Source: Sphingobacterium sp. R2
Lineage (GTDB): Bacteria; Bacteroidota; Bacteroidia; Sphingobacteriales; Sphingobacteriaceae
Direction: 5' to 3'
Length of the DNA stretch: 64,000 nt
Assembly: GCF_040760075.1 (NCBI RefSeq)
Contig: NZ_CP142884.1
Coordinates: 3,100,001 to 3,164,000, forward strand
Position 1 is the first letter of the stretch; every line of letters starts with the position of its first letter. The notes under the pieces were generated by a model, which was given only the letters and a program-made list of their open reading frames with translations, searched no databases and was not told the DNA's origin. Both the position numbers and the translations under genes were made by a program. Shown piece by piece: positions 1-8,580 of the stretch.

Positions 1-264
1 GAACGCTACGAAGTATTCAAGAATGGTAAAAATGTTGATCTATCTCCCAAAGAATTTAAGCTATTGAAGTATCTGATTGAAAATCGCAATAAAACTCTTT
101 CGCGAACAGCAATATTACAGGCTGTTTGGGGCATTGATTTTGATAATAATACCAATGTAGTAGATGTGTATGTTTCTTATCTAAGAGGTAAGGTCGACAC
201 TGGTCATGTGGCTTCCATTATCAAAACAGTGAAAGGTGTGGGGTACATGCTTACAACGGACTGA
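1..264 (+). CDS. OmpR-family response regulator, C-terminal part (5' end outside window)
   Basis: The reading frame is open from base 1 and ends at a stop at 264, so only about 87 C-terminal residues are present. They form a winged-helix DNA-binding domain of the OmpR/PhoB type: the LSPKEFKLLKYL start, the VWG segment, the VDVYVSYLRGKV recognition helix and the terminal IKTVKGVGYML wing are all visible. The receiver domain lies outside the window. The gene is followed 2 bases later by a histidine kinase and then a metal-type RND efflux operon, so it probably activates that pump. This pairing is inferred from gene order; the inducing metal cannot be read from the sequence. Confidence 0.93.
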   Translation, partial: ERYEVFKNGKNVDLSPKEFKLLKYLIENRNKTLSRTAILQAVWGIDFDNNTNVVDVYVSYLRGKVDTGHVASIIKTVKGVGYMLTTD

Positions 265-266
265 TT

Positions 267-1613
267 ATGAATTTAAAGATTCGGCTTACACTTTTTTCGA
301 CGTTGGTATTCACCATCATTTTCGCACTTGCAACCGTAGTTATTTACTGGATGTTTTATAATTCATCTGAACGACATCTAGTAAGCTCGCTGGAAAAAAA
401 TGCTAAGATTGCGGGTATTTATTACCTAGAAGCGGATGAACAGAGTCCATTAAAGCATTTGGAATCTAAAAATCAATATGAAAGTTTGGTCAAACGTGCT
501 ATGGTAGCAGTTTACAATGCCGCAGGAAAAGTAAGTTACGGTGGTATGCGGTTCGATAGTCTGATTACTAAGGATTTATTAAGCCAGCTGAAAAAAGATA
601 AAACAATCTATTTAAAAACAGAAGATAGCTTTTATTTTGGGTTGTATTATCCCGATAATCAAGGCGATTTCTTTGTGTTTGTAAAAGAATCAAGTGCTGA
701 CTTTGATCATCAATTAAATCGTTTGCTCATGACACTTGTCCTTGTATTTCTTGTAGCATTGATCAGTATTGCCCTGTTGTCAGTTTGGTTAAGTAAGTAT
801 GCCTATCTGCCCATTCGTAAAGTGATCCAGGAAATTCAGCACAAGGATTTAAGTACTATCCAAGAGCCCTTGACAGGTATAAACACCAAGGATGAGCTGC
901 AAGATCTTATTGAAAGTTATAATGCTCTTCTGCGGCGGATTAGTGAAAACATGATTATTAGAAAGAACTTTGTAAGTTATGTTTCACATGAATTTCGAAC
1001 GCCTCTGGCAGGTATACTAGGGTCAATGGAGGTTTTCGGGGCAAAAGTGAGAAGCGAAGAAGAATATCGTGAATTGGCTGAAACTATTACCGACCATGTC
1101 AATTTTCTTAATCAGCTTATAGGTAATTTTCTTTTACTCACAGATGATCAGGCCGTGAAACGTTCCCAAGAACTTTTTCGGATCGATGAGGTGGTTTGGG
1201 ATCTTGTACCTAAGCTTTCCCGATCGTTCACTGCGCCTTTAAAGATTGATGTAAAGGTCGATGAACCGCAATATTTTAATTTTTGGGGAAATAAGATGCT
1301 TGTCACACTTTCTATCTCCAATTTAATAGAGAATGCACTCAAATATGCAAATGGGCAAGAAGTACTTGTCCAAATGACAAATGCAAATGGCAGATTGTCT
1401 TTGCAGATTATAGACCACGGCATTGGCATTCCAGCAGCCGAACTGGAGTCTGTAAAGCAGACTTTTTATCGTGGCTCTAATGTAGGTAACGTCAAGGGCA
1501 GCGGTATAGGTCTTTCTTTTGCGCAAATTGTGTTTAAGGATCAAGGGGTTGACTTTGATATCCATTCAACCGATTTGGGTACAACGGTATCGCTACTATT
1601 CCCTAAATTCTAA
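267..1613 (+). CDS. Sensor histidine kinase (HAMP/HisKA/HATPase)
   Basis: A 448-residue membrane kinase. Two transmembrane segments (about residues 8-28 and 149-171) bracket a periplasmic sensor region of about 120 residues. A HAMP-like linker follows, then a HisKA box with VSHEFRTPL (phospho-acceptor His at residue 241), an N box (NLIENALKYANG) and the glycine-rich ATP-binding motifs DHGIGIP and GSGIGLSFA. It starts 2 bases after the response regulator, so the two form one operon. The efflux genes start 90 bases downstream behind their own putative promoter. Heavy-metal sensing (CusS-like) is inferred only from the neighbouring RND pump. Confidence 0.93.
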   Translation: MNLKIRLTLFSTLVFTIIFALATVVIYWMFYNSSERHLVSSLEKNAKIAGIYYLEADEQSPLKHLESKNQYESLVKRAMVAVYNAAGKVSYGGMRFDSLITKDLLSQLKKDKTIYLKTEDSFYFGLYYPDNQGDFFVFVKESSADFDHQLNRLLMTLVLVFLVALISIALLSVWLSKYAYLPIRKVIQEIQHKDLSTIQEPLTGINTKDELQDLIESYNALLRRISENMIIRKNFVSYVSHEFRTPLAGILGSMEVFGAKVRSEEEYRELAETITDHVNFLNQLIGNFLLLTDDQAVKRSQELFRIDEVVWDLVPKLSRSFTAPLKIDVKVDEPQYFNFWGNKMLVTLSISNLIENALKYANGQEVLVQMTNANGRLSLQIIDHGIGIPAAELESVKQTFYRGSNVGNVKGSGIGLSFAQIVFKDQGVDFDIHSTDLGTTVSLLFPKF

Positions 1614-1618
1614 CCGTT

Positions 1619-1649
1619 TTCTAATCTCTTCTAATCAAACTTTAATTTC
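1619..1649 (+). promoter_or_regulatory. Direct-repeat operator, putative response-regulator site
   Basis: TTCTAATC occurs at 1619-1626 and again at 1629-1636, exactly 10 bases apart, and a looser third repeat (ACTTTAATTT) starts at 1639. One-helical-turn direct repeats are typical of OmpR/PhoB-family binding sites. The site lies just upstream of the efflux operon promoter and downstream of the regulator and kinase genes. Assignment to the upstream regulator is inference. Confidence 0.5.
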
Positions 1650-1678
1650 CCCTAAAGTTACCTGTAATCCTCGCCAGT

Positions 1679-1686
1679 TAGTTTTG
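1679..1686 (+). promoter_or_regulatory. Putative -7 box of the RND efflux operon
   Basis: TAGTTTTG matches the Bacteroidota -7 consensus TAnnTTTG. A -33 box is weak (TTA around 1658-1660), as expected if an activator bound at the upstream direct repeats is needed. Transcription would start only about 10 bases before the GTG start at 1704. Confidence 0.5.
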
Positions 1687-1703
1687 TAGAAATTCAAAAT
1701 TAG

Positions 1704-2975
1704 GTGAGAAAACTACAGATTACATTATTGCTACTACTAGGCCTGAATAGTAAGCTATTTTCACAGGAAGCCGGAGAAAACCGTTTACAAAAATCGGAGA
1801 TAGAACAAATTTTCCTGGCCCATAACCTGAACTTAATGGCTCAACGTTTTCATATGCAACAAGCCGAGGCAGCTGTGCTTCAGCAAAAGTTGTGGCCCAA
1901 TCCAACGATCTCAATTTCTGAGTTCAATCTTTGGAAAAATTCCTCCAGCGAATCGCTTCCAGCGTTGGTCGGTAATTACGGTAAATATCAACAGGTGTCG
2001 GTCGAATTGGAACAGACCATTGAAATGGCTGGTAAACGAAAGAAAAGGGTGCAACTGCAGCTGCTTGAAAAAGAGAATGCGCAGCTTCAGTTCCAAGAAT
2101 TGTTGCGGAACCTGAAATATGATCTTCGGAGTCAGTGTCTCGAATTACAGATCTTGCAGGAGAAAGAAAAGTTATATGGTAATCAAGTCAATATCTTTCA
2201 GACATTGGCTCAATCCTATCAAAATCAATGGAGAGAAGGTAATGTAAGTGAGATGGACTACCTCAGGATTCAAAGTGAATCTATCGCGTTTGGGAACAAA
2301 TTGAATGAAATTCAACAGGAGAAAATTGAAAAAATGAATGCAGTTGCACAATACCTCGGGAATAAGGGAGCTGCACTCACAATAGCAGATACGATTGACG
2401 TGCCACATTTTTTGCAGGGAAAAAAACAGGAGTGGAAAATGATGGCCCTTGATAATCGAAGCGACTATAAAATCGTCCAAAACGAATTCAAGAAAAGCGA
2501 TGCTCAGCTGAAAATAGAAAAGGCAGAACGTATTCCGGATTTGAAGGTATCAATCAATTATGACCGCGGTGGAAATATTATGCGTGATTTCGTAGGGTTG
2601 GGGGTGGCTATGGATCTTCCTTTATTTAATCGAAATCAGGGCAATATCAAAATCGCTAAACTGGAACTTGAGAAAAATAAAGTAGAAATCGAGCAATTTC
2701 GTATCGACATCGAACGCGAAATTGATTTCCTTTCGGCGCGCTTGACCAATCTTGAAGCGAGTTTGAAAACGATGAACACAGGGTTTGATCATAATCTGGA
2801 TGTAGCGCTGGAGCGCTATGTACGAAATTTTCAAGAGCGAAGATTGACCATTGTTGAATTTATAGACTTTATCAATAATTATATGGAAAATAAGGAATCG
2901 ATATTGGAGCGTAGGGTCAAATACCTACAGTATAAAGAAGAGTTGATGTATTTAATCGGAAAGGATATTGTCTAA
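1704..2975 (+). CDS. TolC-family outer-membrane efflux channel (CusC/CzcC type)
   Basis: This 423-residue protein begins at a GTG that is followed directly by a signal peptide (hydrophobic LLLLLGLN core, cleavage near LFSQ); no in-frame ATG would preserve it. The rest is rich in long alpha-helical heptads (for example residues 100-170 and 330-400) and matches the duplicated OEP fold of TolC-like channels in length and in the late AxxYVRNFQERRLTIVEFIDF segment. It overlaps the adaptor gene by one base (TAATG) and forms the outer-membrane part of the tripartite pump with the next two genes. Metal specificity is not visible. Confidence 0.88.
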   Translation: MRKLQITLLLLLGLNSKLFSQEAGENRLQKSEIEQIFLAHNLNLMAQRFHMQQAEAAVLQQKLWPNPTISISEFNLWKNSSSESLPALVGNYGKYQQVSVELEQTIEMAGKRKKRVQLQLLEKENAQLQFQELLRNLKYDLRSQCLELQILQEKEKLYGNQVNIFQTLAQSYQNQWREGNVSEMDYLRIQSESIAFGNKLNEIQQEKIEKMNAVAQYLGNKGAALTIADTIDVPHFLQGKKQEWKMMALDNRSDYKIVQNEFKKSDAQLKIEKAERIPDLKVSINYDRGGNIMRDFVGLGVAMDLPLFNRNQGNIKIAKLELEKNKVEIEQFRIDIEREIDFLSARLTNLEASLKTMNTGFDHNLDVALERYVRNFQERRLTIVEFIDFINNYMENKESILERRVKYLQYKEELMYLIGKDIV

Positions 2976-4081
2976 TGAAAAGAAACTTATTGATGCCATT
3001 GACCTTGATGTCCATCTGTGTAATTTGGGGATGTCAGTCAACAAAGAATGAAGAGCAGGCTATCCTGTCAACCAAAGGTTTCTGCCTTAGTGCTGATTTC
3101 AAAAACCAAATCAAAATTGATTCTATAAAGAAGAGGGCGGTATCTGAACAGATTGCTTTGAATGGTGTGATCCAATACGATCAGGATGAACTTGCAGCGC
3201 TGAAGAGTCCGATACCTGGTATCGTACAGTCTGTCTCGTTCAAAATGGGTGATTACGTGGAGAAAGGACAGGTTCTCGTGTCGCTCAAAGGCACATCAGT
3301 CAATGATTTAGGAAAGGAGCTGCGTGAACTCGAAAATAGTAAGCGCCTGACGGAGCGTAAATTGGAAAGTCTGCACAGCCTGCTGAAAGATGGTATGGCT
3401 TCTCAACGCGAACTGGAAGAGATGGAAAGTGAACTGAAAGCCATAGAGATCGGAATTCGCAATGTAAAGGCCAATATGAATCTGCTCAATGGGTCATTAG
3501 AAAACGGTATGTTTTACATCCGTGCGCCTAAAGCTGGTTATATTGTAGATAAAAAGGTGAGCCCCGGTATGACAGTTGGTGATGATACGGAGTTACTGTC
3601 GGTTAGTAAACTGAATGAAGTATGGGTTTCGGTCAATATTTATGCAAATAACCTGCCTTTTGTAAAAAATGGTGCTTCTGTCAAGGTCACAACATTAGCT
3701 TATAAAGGAGAATCTTTTGAAGGTTACATTGATCAAGTAGCGAATTTTTTTGATCCCGATGAACGTGTTGTTAAAGCGCGTATAAAATTGTTGAACAAAG
3801 ACTTGAGATTAAAGCCCGGGATGAGTGTAGACGTATTGGTAGAAAAAGCCGTGTCTGGACAAGAAGAGCACATGTTGGCAATACCCAAAGATGCAATTAT
3901 CCTTCACAACAATCAGAATTTTGTAGTTCTCTACAAGAATGATTGTGATTTAGCTGTAAAGCCAGTAGACATTGTTGCTGAGAATGAAACCTATGCTTTC
4001 ATCAAAACAGGAATGGCTGAGGGGGATCAGGTGGTGACTGAAAATGAGCTAATTGTATTTGATGAATTGATAAATAAATAG
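2975..4081 (+). CDS. RND efflux periplasmic adaptor (CusB/CzcB type) lipoprotein
   Basis: A 368-residue membrane-fusion protein. An SPII signal with the lipobox WGC (Cys at residue 20) anchors it to a membrane. The barrel-sandwich half motif SPIPGIVQSVSFKMGDYVEKGQVLVSL is followed by a coiled-coil hairpin (about residues 113-165), the second lipoyl half (YIRAPKAGYIVDKKVSPGM) and a beta-barrel domain containing the LKPGMSVDVLVE signature. It lies between the channel and the pump gene with a 1-base overlap upstream and a 1-base gap downstream. It links the inner-membrane pump to the channel; no methionine- or histidine-rich metal-binding extension is evident. Confidence 0.9.
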   Translation: MKRNLLMPLTLMSICVIWGCQSTKNEEQAILSTKGFCLSADFKNQIKIDSIKKRAVSEQIALNGVIQYDQDELAALKSPIPGIVQSVSFKMGDYVEKGQVLVSLKGTSVNDLGKELRELENSKRLTERKLESLHSLLKDGMASQRELEEMESELKAIEIGIRNVKANMNLLNGSLENGMFYIRAPKAGYIVDKKVSPGMTVGDDTELLSVSKLNEVWVSVNIYANNLPFVKNGASVKVTTLAYKGESFEGYIDQVANFFDPDERVVKARIKLLNKDLRLKPGMSVDVLVEKAVSGQEEHMLAIPKDAIILHNNQNFVVLYKNDCDLAVKPVDIVAENETYAFIKTGMAEGDQVVTENELIVFDELINK

Positions 4082-4082
4082 G

Positions 4083-7000
4083 ATGAAGAAAGTTGTACAA
4101 AATATTGTTTCATTCTCATTGAAACACTCCTTGGTCGTCCTTTTTTTTACGATGGCATTGTTATTTGGCGGTATATATGCCTATTTACATACACCCATTG
4201 AAGCTTTTCCCGATGTGACCAATACAAGGGTTAGGATTATCACGCAATGGCCGGGACGCAGTGCTGAGGAAATAGAAAAGTTCGTCACACTGCCAGTGAC
4301 CAAAGAAATGAATACGATTCCAAAGAAAACGGATGTTCGCTCAATATCACTATTTGGTTTATCTGTTGTAACAATTCAATTTGAAGATGGTGTAGCAGAC
4401 TTTTACGCACAGCAGTATGCAGGTAATAAAATGCGTTCTATTGAATTGCCAGAAGGTGCTGAAAGTTCGATTGAACCACCCTCTGGCGCAACAGGAGAAA
4501 TTTTTCGCTATGTGGTGAAGAGTAATCTTCCGATTAAAGAGGTCTCTGCCATTCAGGATTGGGTGATTGAACGCGAACTCGTTGGTGTGCCTGGAGTGGC
4601 AGACGTAGTTAGTTTTGGGGGCGAGGAAAAGATTTATGAAATAAAAATCAATCCAACAGAGCTGGCCAATTATAACCTTTCGCCGTTGGATGTATATGAG
4701 GCCGTATCGCGGTCAAATATCAACGTGGGCGGAGATGTTATCCAAAAAGGTAATCAGGCCTATGTGGTACGAGGTGTCGGTTTGTTAGATAAAATCGATG
4801 ATATAGGCAATATCTTAATTAAAGTGGTGGGTAATACACCGATACTAGTGAAGCATGTCGCAGAAGTAGAATTAGGGGCCAAGCCTAGGCTCGGTCAGGT
4901 AGGTCTCAATCAAGAAGATGATCTTGTCCAAGGAATTGTCATTATGCTTAGGGGAGAAAATCCATCTGCAGTCGTGACAAAGTTAAAAGAAAAAATAACG
5001 GAACTGAATGAACGTATTTTACCCGAAAATGTCAAGATTGAACCCGTCATAGATCGTACGAAATTGGTGAACAATACCGTACATACAGTCTCTAAAAATC
5101 TGATAGAGGGGGTCCTGCTCGTTTCGATCATCGTCTTTATCTTTTTAAACAACTGGAAGACAACTTTTATCGTAGCATCTGTTATTCCATTGGCCTTCCT
5201 ATTTGCGATTATTTTATTGAAAATACAGGGGCTGCCTGCAAATTTGATCTCCATGGGAGCCCTAGACTTTGGACTGCTGCTCGAAGGTACGCTGGTCATT
5301 GTAGAAACTGTTTTCGTGTCTCTGGAAAAAGAGGCACATCGGCTTGGGACAGCACGTTTTAATAAGATATCAAAGTTAGGAATTATCAAAAAAAGTGCAG
5401 GTTCAGTAGCCGGATATATCTTTTTTGCCCTGTTGATTTTAATCGTTGCGTTGACTCCCATCTTCTCTTTTCAAAAGGTGGAAGGAAAGATGTTCTCACC
5501 ATTGGCTTTTACACTCGGTTATGCTTTGTTGGGTTCATTGATCCTGAGTTTGACCTATGTACCCGCCATGTGTAAATACTTGCTGAAAAAAAATATCAAA
5601 GAGGATGAAAATAAGATCACTAAAGTTAGTCGTAATGCCATTTTTAAAGGTTTTAAGAGAGCTTTTGATCATCCAAAATGGACGTTATCTATTTTTGTCT
5701 GTGTGTTGTTAGTTTGTATTGTTCGATTTAGCCACTATGGTTCTGAGTTTCTTCCTAAATTGAATGAGGGAGCAATTTATGTTCGTGCAACTCTACCCAA
5801 CAGTGTCAATCTGGAAGAATCGGTCAAATTAACCAAAACCATGAAAACAAAATTGATGAAGCAGTTTGATGAGATTGAGTTTATTATGACGCAGACAGGT
5901 CGCCCCAATGATGGAACAGATCCAACAGGTTTTTTTAATATAGAATTCAATATTGAATTAAAACCTCAGGGTGAGTGGAAACGTAAACTGTCAAAAGAGA
6001 AATTGATCGGTCAAATGCGGGATAGCCTACAGACTTTTCCTGGAATCAACTTTGGTTTTAGCCAGCCGATTCAAGATAATGTAGAGGAGTATGTAGCAGG
6101 AGTAAAAAGTCCACTAGTGATCAAAATTTTTGGTGAAAACTTACAAGATTTAGAAAATAAAGCTAATAAATTTGCAGAGTCACTTAAAAAGGTGGATGGC
6201 ATCACAGATGTCAATGTTTTTAAAAATATAGGCCTTCCTGAGTTGCGTATCCAATTGCATGATTCAAAGATGGCAAAATATGGTGTTTCAACCAAAGATG
6301 TACAGTCTGTTATTGAAATGACTATTGGTGGGCAATCTGTTACACATTTCTACGAAAATGAGCGGATTTTTGATGTTCGCCTACGCTTCCAAAAATCATA
6401 TCGTGATAATCCAGAAAAGATCGGAAATATCATCATTCCGACAATGAATGATCAGAAAGTCCCACTACGCGAGATCGCAACAATAGATTATCATACCGGC
6501 CCGGCTTTTATTTATAGAGAAGGTAATTCCCGTTATATTGGCGTTGGTTTTAACATTGAAGGACGAGACTTGGGAAGTACTATTGCCGATGCAAAAAAGC
6601 AGATAGATAAGGATATTCAGTTGCCTAAATCCTATAAAGTGATATGGGCTGGTGAATTTGAAAGCAAAGAACGGGCAACCAAACAGTTGATGAATGTCGT
6701 TCCTATTTCTTTGATTTTAATTTTGTTATTACTTTATGCCAATTTCGGCAATGTAAAAGATACACTGATATCATCGCTGACCCTCGCCTTTGCATTTATT
6801 GGCGGATTTATTTCCTTGTGGGGCACCGGAACAACTTTTGGGATTTCGGCAGGCATTGGATTTATTATTCTTTTTGGTGTAGCGACGATTGACGGTATTG
6901 TTTTAATTGGAGTTATGAAAGAAAATCTGTTGTATAAAATGAGTTTAAAGCCTGCTATTTATGAAGCTGTAAAGAGCCGTATACGACCCATTTTAATGAT

Positions 7001-7178
7001 CGCTTTAATGGGTGCAATGGGATTATTGCCAGCGGCGCTTTCCAATGGAATGGGATCCGAAATTCAAAAGCCACTAGCGATCATGATTGTGGGCGGATTA
7101 ATTATGTGTATGATACTGTCCTTTTCAATATTACCAATAGTTTTTTATTACGCATATAAGAAGGAGAGCAGCGATTAG
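4083..7178 (+). CDS. Heavy-metal RND efflux pump (CusA/CzcA family)
   Basis: A full-length (1031-residue) HME-RND transporter of the inner membrane. It shows the N-terminal TM helix, the IEAFPDVTNTRVRI porter segment, two large periplasmic loops and two groups of membrane helices, including the pump signature SMGALDFGLLLEGTLVIVE. In CzcA the second acidic residue of this proton-relay motif is Asp (VDG); here D395 is kept but the second position is E401. It ends the operon begun at 1704. Cation choice (Cu/Ag, Co/Zn/Cd or Ni) cannot be decided by eye. Confidence 0.93.
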   Translation: MKKVVQNIVSFSLKHSLVVLFFTMALLFGGIYAYLHTPIEAFPDVTNTRVRIITQWPGRSAEEIEKFVTLPVTKEMNTIPKKTDVRSISLFGLSVVTIQFEDGVADFYAQQYAGNKMRSIELPEGAESSIEPPSGATGEIFRYVVKSNLPIKEVSAIQDWVIERELVGVPGVADVVSFGGEEKIYEIKINPTELANYNLSPLDVYEAVSRSNINVGGDVIQKGNQAYVVRGVGLLDKIDDIGNILIKVVGNTPILVKHVAEVELGAKPRLGQVGLNQEDDLVQGIVIMLRGENPSAVVTKLKEKITELNERILPENVKIEPVIDRTKLVNNTVHTVSKNLIEGVLLVSIIVFIFLNNWKTTFIVASVIPLAFLFAIILLKIQGLPANLISMGALDFGLLLEGTLVIVETVFVSLEKEAHRLGTARFNKISKLGIIKKSAGSVAGYIFFALLILIVALTPIFSFQKVEGKMFSPLAFTLGYALLGSLILSLTYVPAMCKYLLKKNIKEDENKITKVSRNAIFKGFKRAFDHPKWTLSIFVCVLLVCIVRFSHYGSEFLPKLNEGAIYVRATLPNSVNLEESVKLTKTMKTKLMKQFDEIEFIMTQTGRPNDGTDPTGFFNIEFNIELKPQGEWKRKLSKEKLIGQMRDSLQTFPGINFGFSQPIQDNVEEYVAGVKSPLVIKIFGENLQDLENKANKFAESLKKVDGITDVNVFKNIGLPELRIQLHDSKMAKYGVSTKDVQSVIEMTIGGQSVTHFYENERIFDVRLRFQKSYRDNPEKIGNIIIPTMNDQKVPLREIATIDYHTGPAFIYREGNSRYIGVGFNIEGRDLGSTIADAKKQIDKDIQLPKSYKVIWAGEFESKERATKQLMNVVPISLILILLLLYANFGNVKDTLISSLTLAFAFIGGFISLWGTGTTFGISAGIGFIILFGVATIDGIVLIGVMKENLLYKMSLKPAIYEAVKSRIRPILMIALMGAMGLLPAALSNGMGSEIQKPLAIMIVGGLIMCMILSFSILPIVFYYAYKKESSD

Positions 7179-7206
7179 TTACCCATTTTTAATTATTATA
7201 TACGAT

Positions 7207-7240
7207 ACAAAGGTTGCCTGTTAGACAGTGCAACCTTTGT
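7207..7240 (+). terminator. Hairpin after the RND operon
   Basis: ACAAAGGTTGC (7207-7217) pairs perfectly with GCAACCTTTGT (7230-7240) across a 12-base loop, 28 bases after the pump stop codon. No long T-run follows, so termination may be weak or the hairpin may protect the 3' end. Confidence 0.6.
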
Positions 7241-7547
7241 TGGTTAAAGCCATCGCGTCCCCCATGAATTGAAAATATACTTTTTATAGCCCATTTTTTG
7301 TAAATTTTATTATAAATGTTGAACTTACATTTGAGTTTTTCATGCCGAATTGTATCTTAAAATAGTTACATCTCCTGCTAAAAAGAATTCCATGTCGCCA
7401 TTTAAGTTAAAAAGCCCTTCTTCAGCTTTGTCAGGGATAATTTTTACTGGAAAAGGTCAATATTAGGTCAGTGTTGATTAATTCATAAGAAGACTGTATA
7501 TCTTATTTCAGATAGATTTGTGATAAAGAAATAATAAAATATACGCT
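7241..7547. other. Intergenic region before the hydroxyproline genes
   Basis: An AT-rich spacer between the RND pump hairpin and the deaminase gene. It contains a minus-strand gene remnant (7340-7456, listed separately), a TACATTTG box at 7327-7334 and a TAGATTTG box at 7513-7520. The latter matches TAnnTTTG, lies 27 bases before the start at 7548 and is the better candidate promoter for the downstream gene, though no TTG is seen at the usual -33 distance. Confidence 0.4.
7340..7456 (-). pseudogene. Possible C-terminal remnant of an unknown protein
   Basis: The minus strand has 38 open codons with no plausible start, ending in a stop at 7340-7342. The translation is protein-like, with the segment EEGLFNLNGDMEFFLAGDV followed by TILRYNSA, and is less AT-biased than the flanks. 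I do not recognise the family. It may be the tail of a deleted gene; chance openness in 117 bases is a real alternative. Confidence 0.3.
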
Positions 7548-8447
7548 ATGGCACAATTTAAATGGGAAGGAATTTACCCTGCAATGTTATCTCCATTTGA
7601 TGAAAATGGAAATTTGGATTTTGATATGTTTGGTAAAAACATTGAAGCACAATTGGATGGAGGTGTTCACGGTCTAATTATCGCTGGATCGTTGGGAGAG
7701 GCAAGTGTTTTAAGTACGGAAGAAAAATATGATTTATTGACATATGCGTTGAAACTTGTCGATGGACGTGTACCTGTGTTGCTAAATATTGCAGAAAATA
7801 CAACCGCTGCTGCGATCAAAGTAGCTCAGACCAGTGAAGAGTTGGGCGCAGATGGCTTGATGTTATTGCCACCGATGCGCTATAGAGCAGATGACAGAGA
7901 GGCCGTTGCTTATTTCCGTGCTGTTGCACAAAGCACCAAACTTCCAATTCTAATCTATAATAACCCTGTTGACTATAGTACTTATGTGTCATTGGATATG
8001 TTTGAAGAACTCTTATTAGAACCAAATATTCAGGCGGTGAAAGAGTCTACACGCGATTTGACCAATATCACGCGTTTGAAAAATCGTTTTGGAGATCGAT
8101 TAAAGATTATGGCTGGTGTAGATACATTAGGGCTCGAGTCTTTGATGTTAGGGGCTGATGGTTTAGTTGCTGGACTGGTCGACGCATTTCCAAGAGAAAC
8201 CGTCGTCATGTACGATCTTGTAAAAGCTGGCGAGTACAGTAAAGCTGTAGAAATATACCGGTGGTTTATGCCTTTATTGGAATTGGATATCCATCCTAAA
8301 TTGGTCCAATATATTAAATTGGCGGCGACGGCAGAAGGAATTTCAACACCCTATACACGCGCTCCTCGATTACCATTGATCGGTGAGGAAGAACAACGGG
8401 TGAAGAAAATTATTGCAGATTCAATCGCAACTAGACCACAACTATAG
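7548..8447 (+). CDS. DHDPS-family lyase, probable 1-pyrroline-4-hydroxy-2-carboxylate deaminase
   Basis: A 299-residue (beta/alpha)8 aldolase of the DapA/NAL family. The Schiff-base Lys is K165 (QAVKEST), the assisting Tyr is Y137 (ILIYNNP), and GSLGEA at 48-53 replaces the GTTGE loop of true DapA. The family includes the hydroxyproline-pathway deaminase, which converts pyrroline-4-hydroxy-2-carboxylate to 2-oxoglutarate semialdehyde plus ammonia. The next three genes encode the other hydroxyproline steps, which makes this role far more likely than lysine biosynthesis. A weak hairpin separates it from the dehydrogenase gene, so it may be expressed at a different level from the rest. Confidence 0.83.
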   Translation: MAQFKWEGIYPAMLSPFDENGNLDFDMFGKNIEAQLDGGVHGLIIAGSLGEASVLSTEEKYDLLTYALKLVDGRVPVLLNIAENTTAAAIKVAQTSEELGADGLMLLPPMRYRADDREAVAYFRAVAQSTKLPILIYNNPVDYSTYVSLDMFEELLLEPNIQAVKESTRDLTNITRLKNRFGDRLKIMAGVDTLGLESLMLGADGLVAGLVDAFPRETVVMYDLVKAGEYSKAVEIYRWFMPLLELDIHPKLVQYIKLAATAEGISTPYTRAPRLPLIGEEEQRVKKIIADSIATRPQL

Positions 8448-8458
8448 GGGCTTTTCTG

Positions 8459-8495
8459 AACTTTCTGGAAGAAGGTTTAGAAAGTTTCCTTTTTA
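8459..8495 (+). terminator. Weak hairpin with T-tract after the deaminase gene
   Basis: AACTTTCT (8459-8466) pairs with AGAAAGTT (8479-8486) and is followed by TCCTTTTT. It lies just 12 bases after the stop codon. The stem is short and AT-rich, so partial termination or attenuation within the operon is more likely than a full stop. Confidence 0.45.
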
Positions 8496-8580
8496 GGTCG
8501 GTTAATAATAGACACAAAGAACCTTCTTATTTATATTCAAGTCATAAGGATGAAAATATAGGGAAGGTTTTTATTGATTT

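Noticed and set aside
4910-5461. Long minus-strand open frame (183 codons) inside the RND pump gene
   Set aside because: It is antisense to conserved transmembrane and porter segments of the pump, with composition expected from a shadow frame.
7548-8447. Annotation as lysine-biosynthetic DapA
   Set aside because: The GTTGE loop is altered and the gene stands with the other hydroxyproline degradation enzymes; no lysine-pathway genes are nearby.
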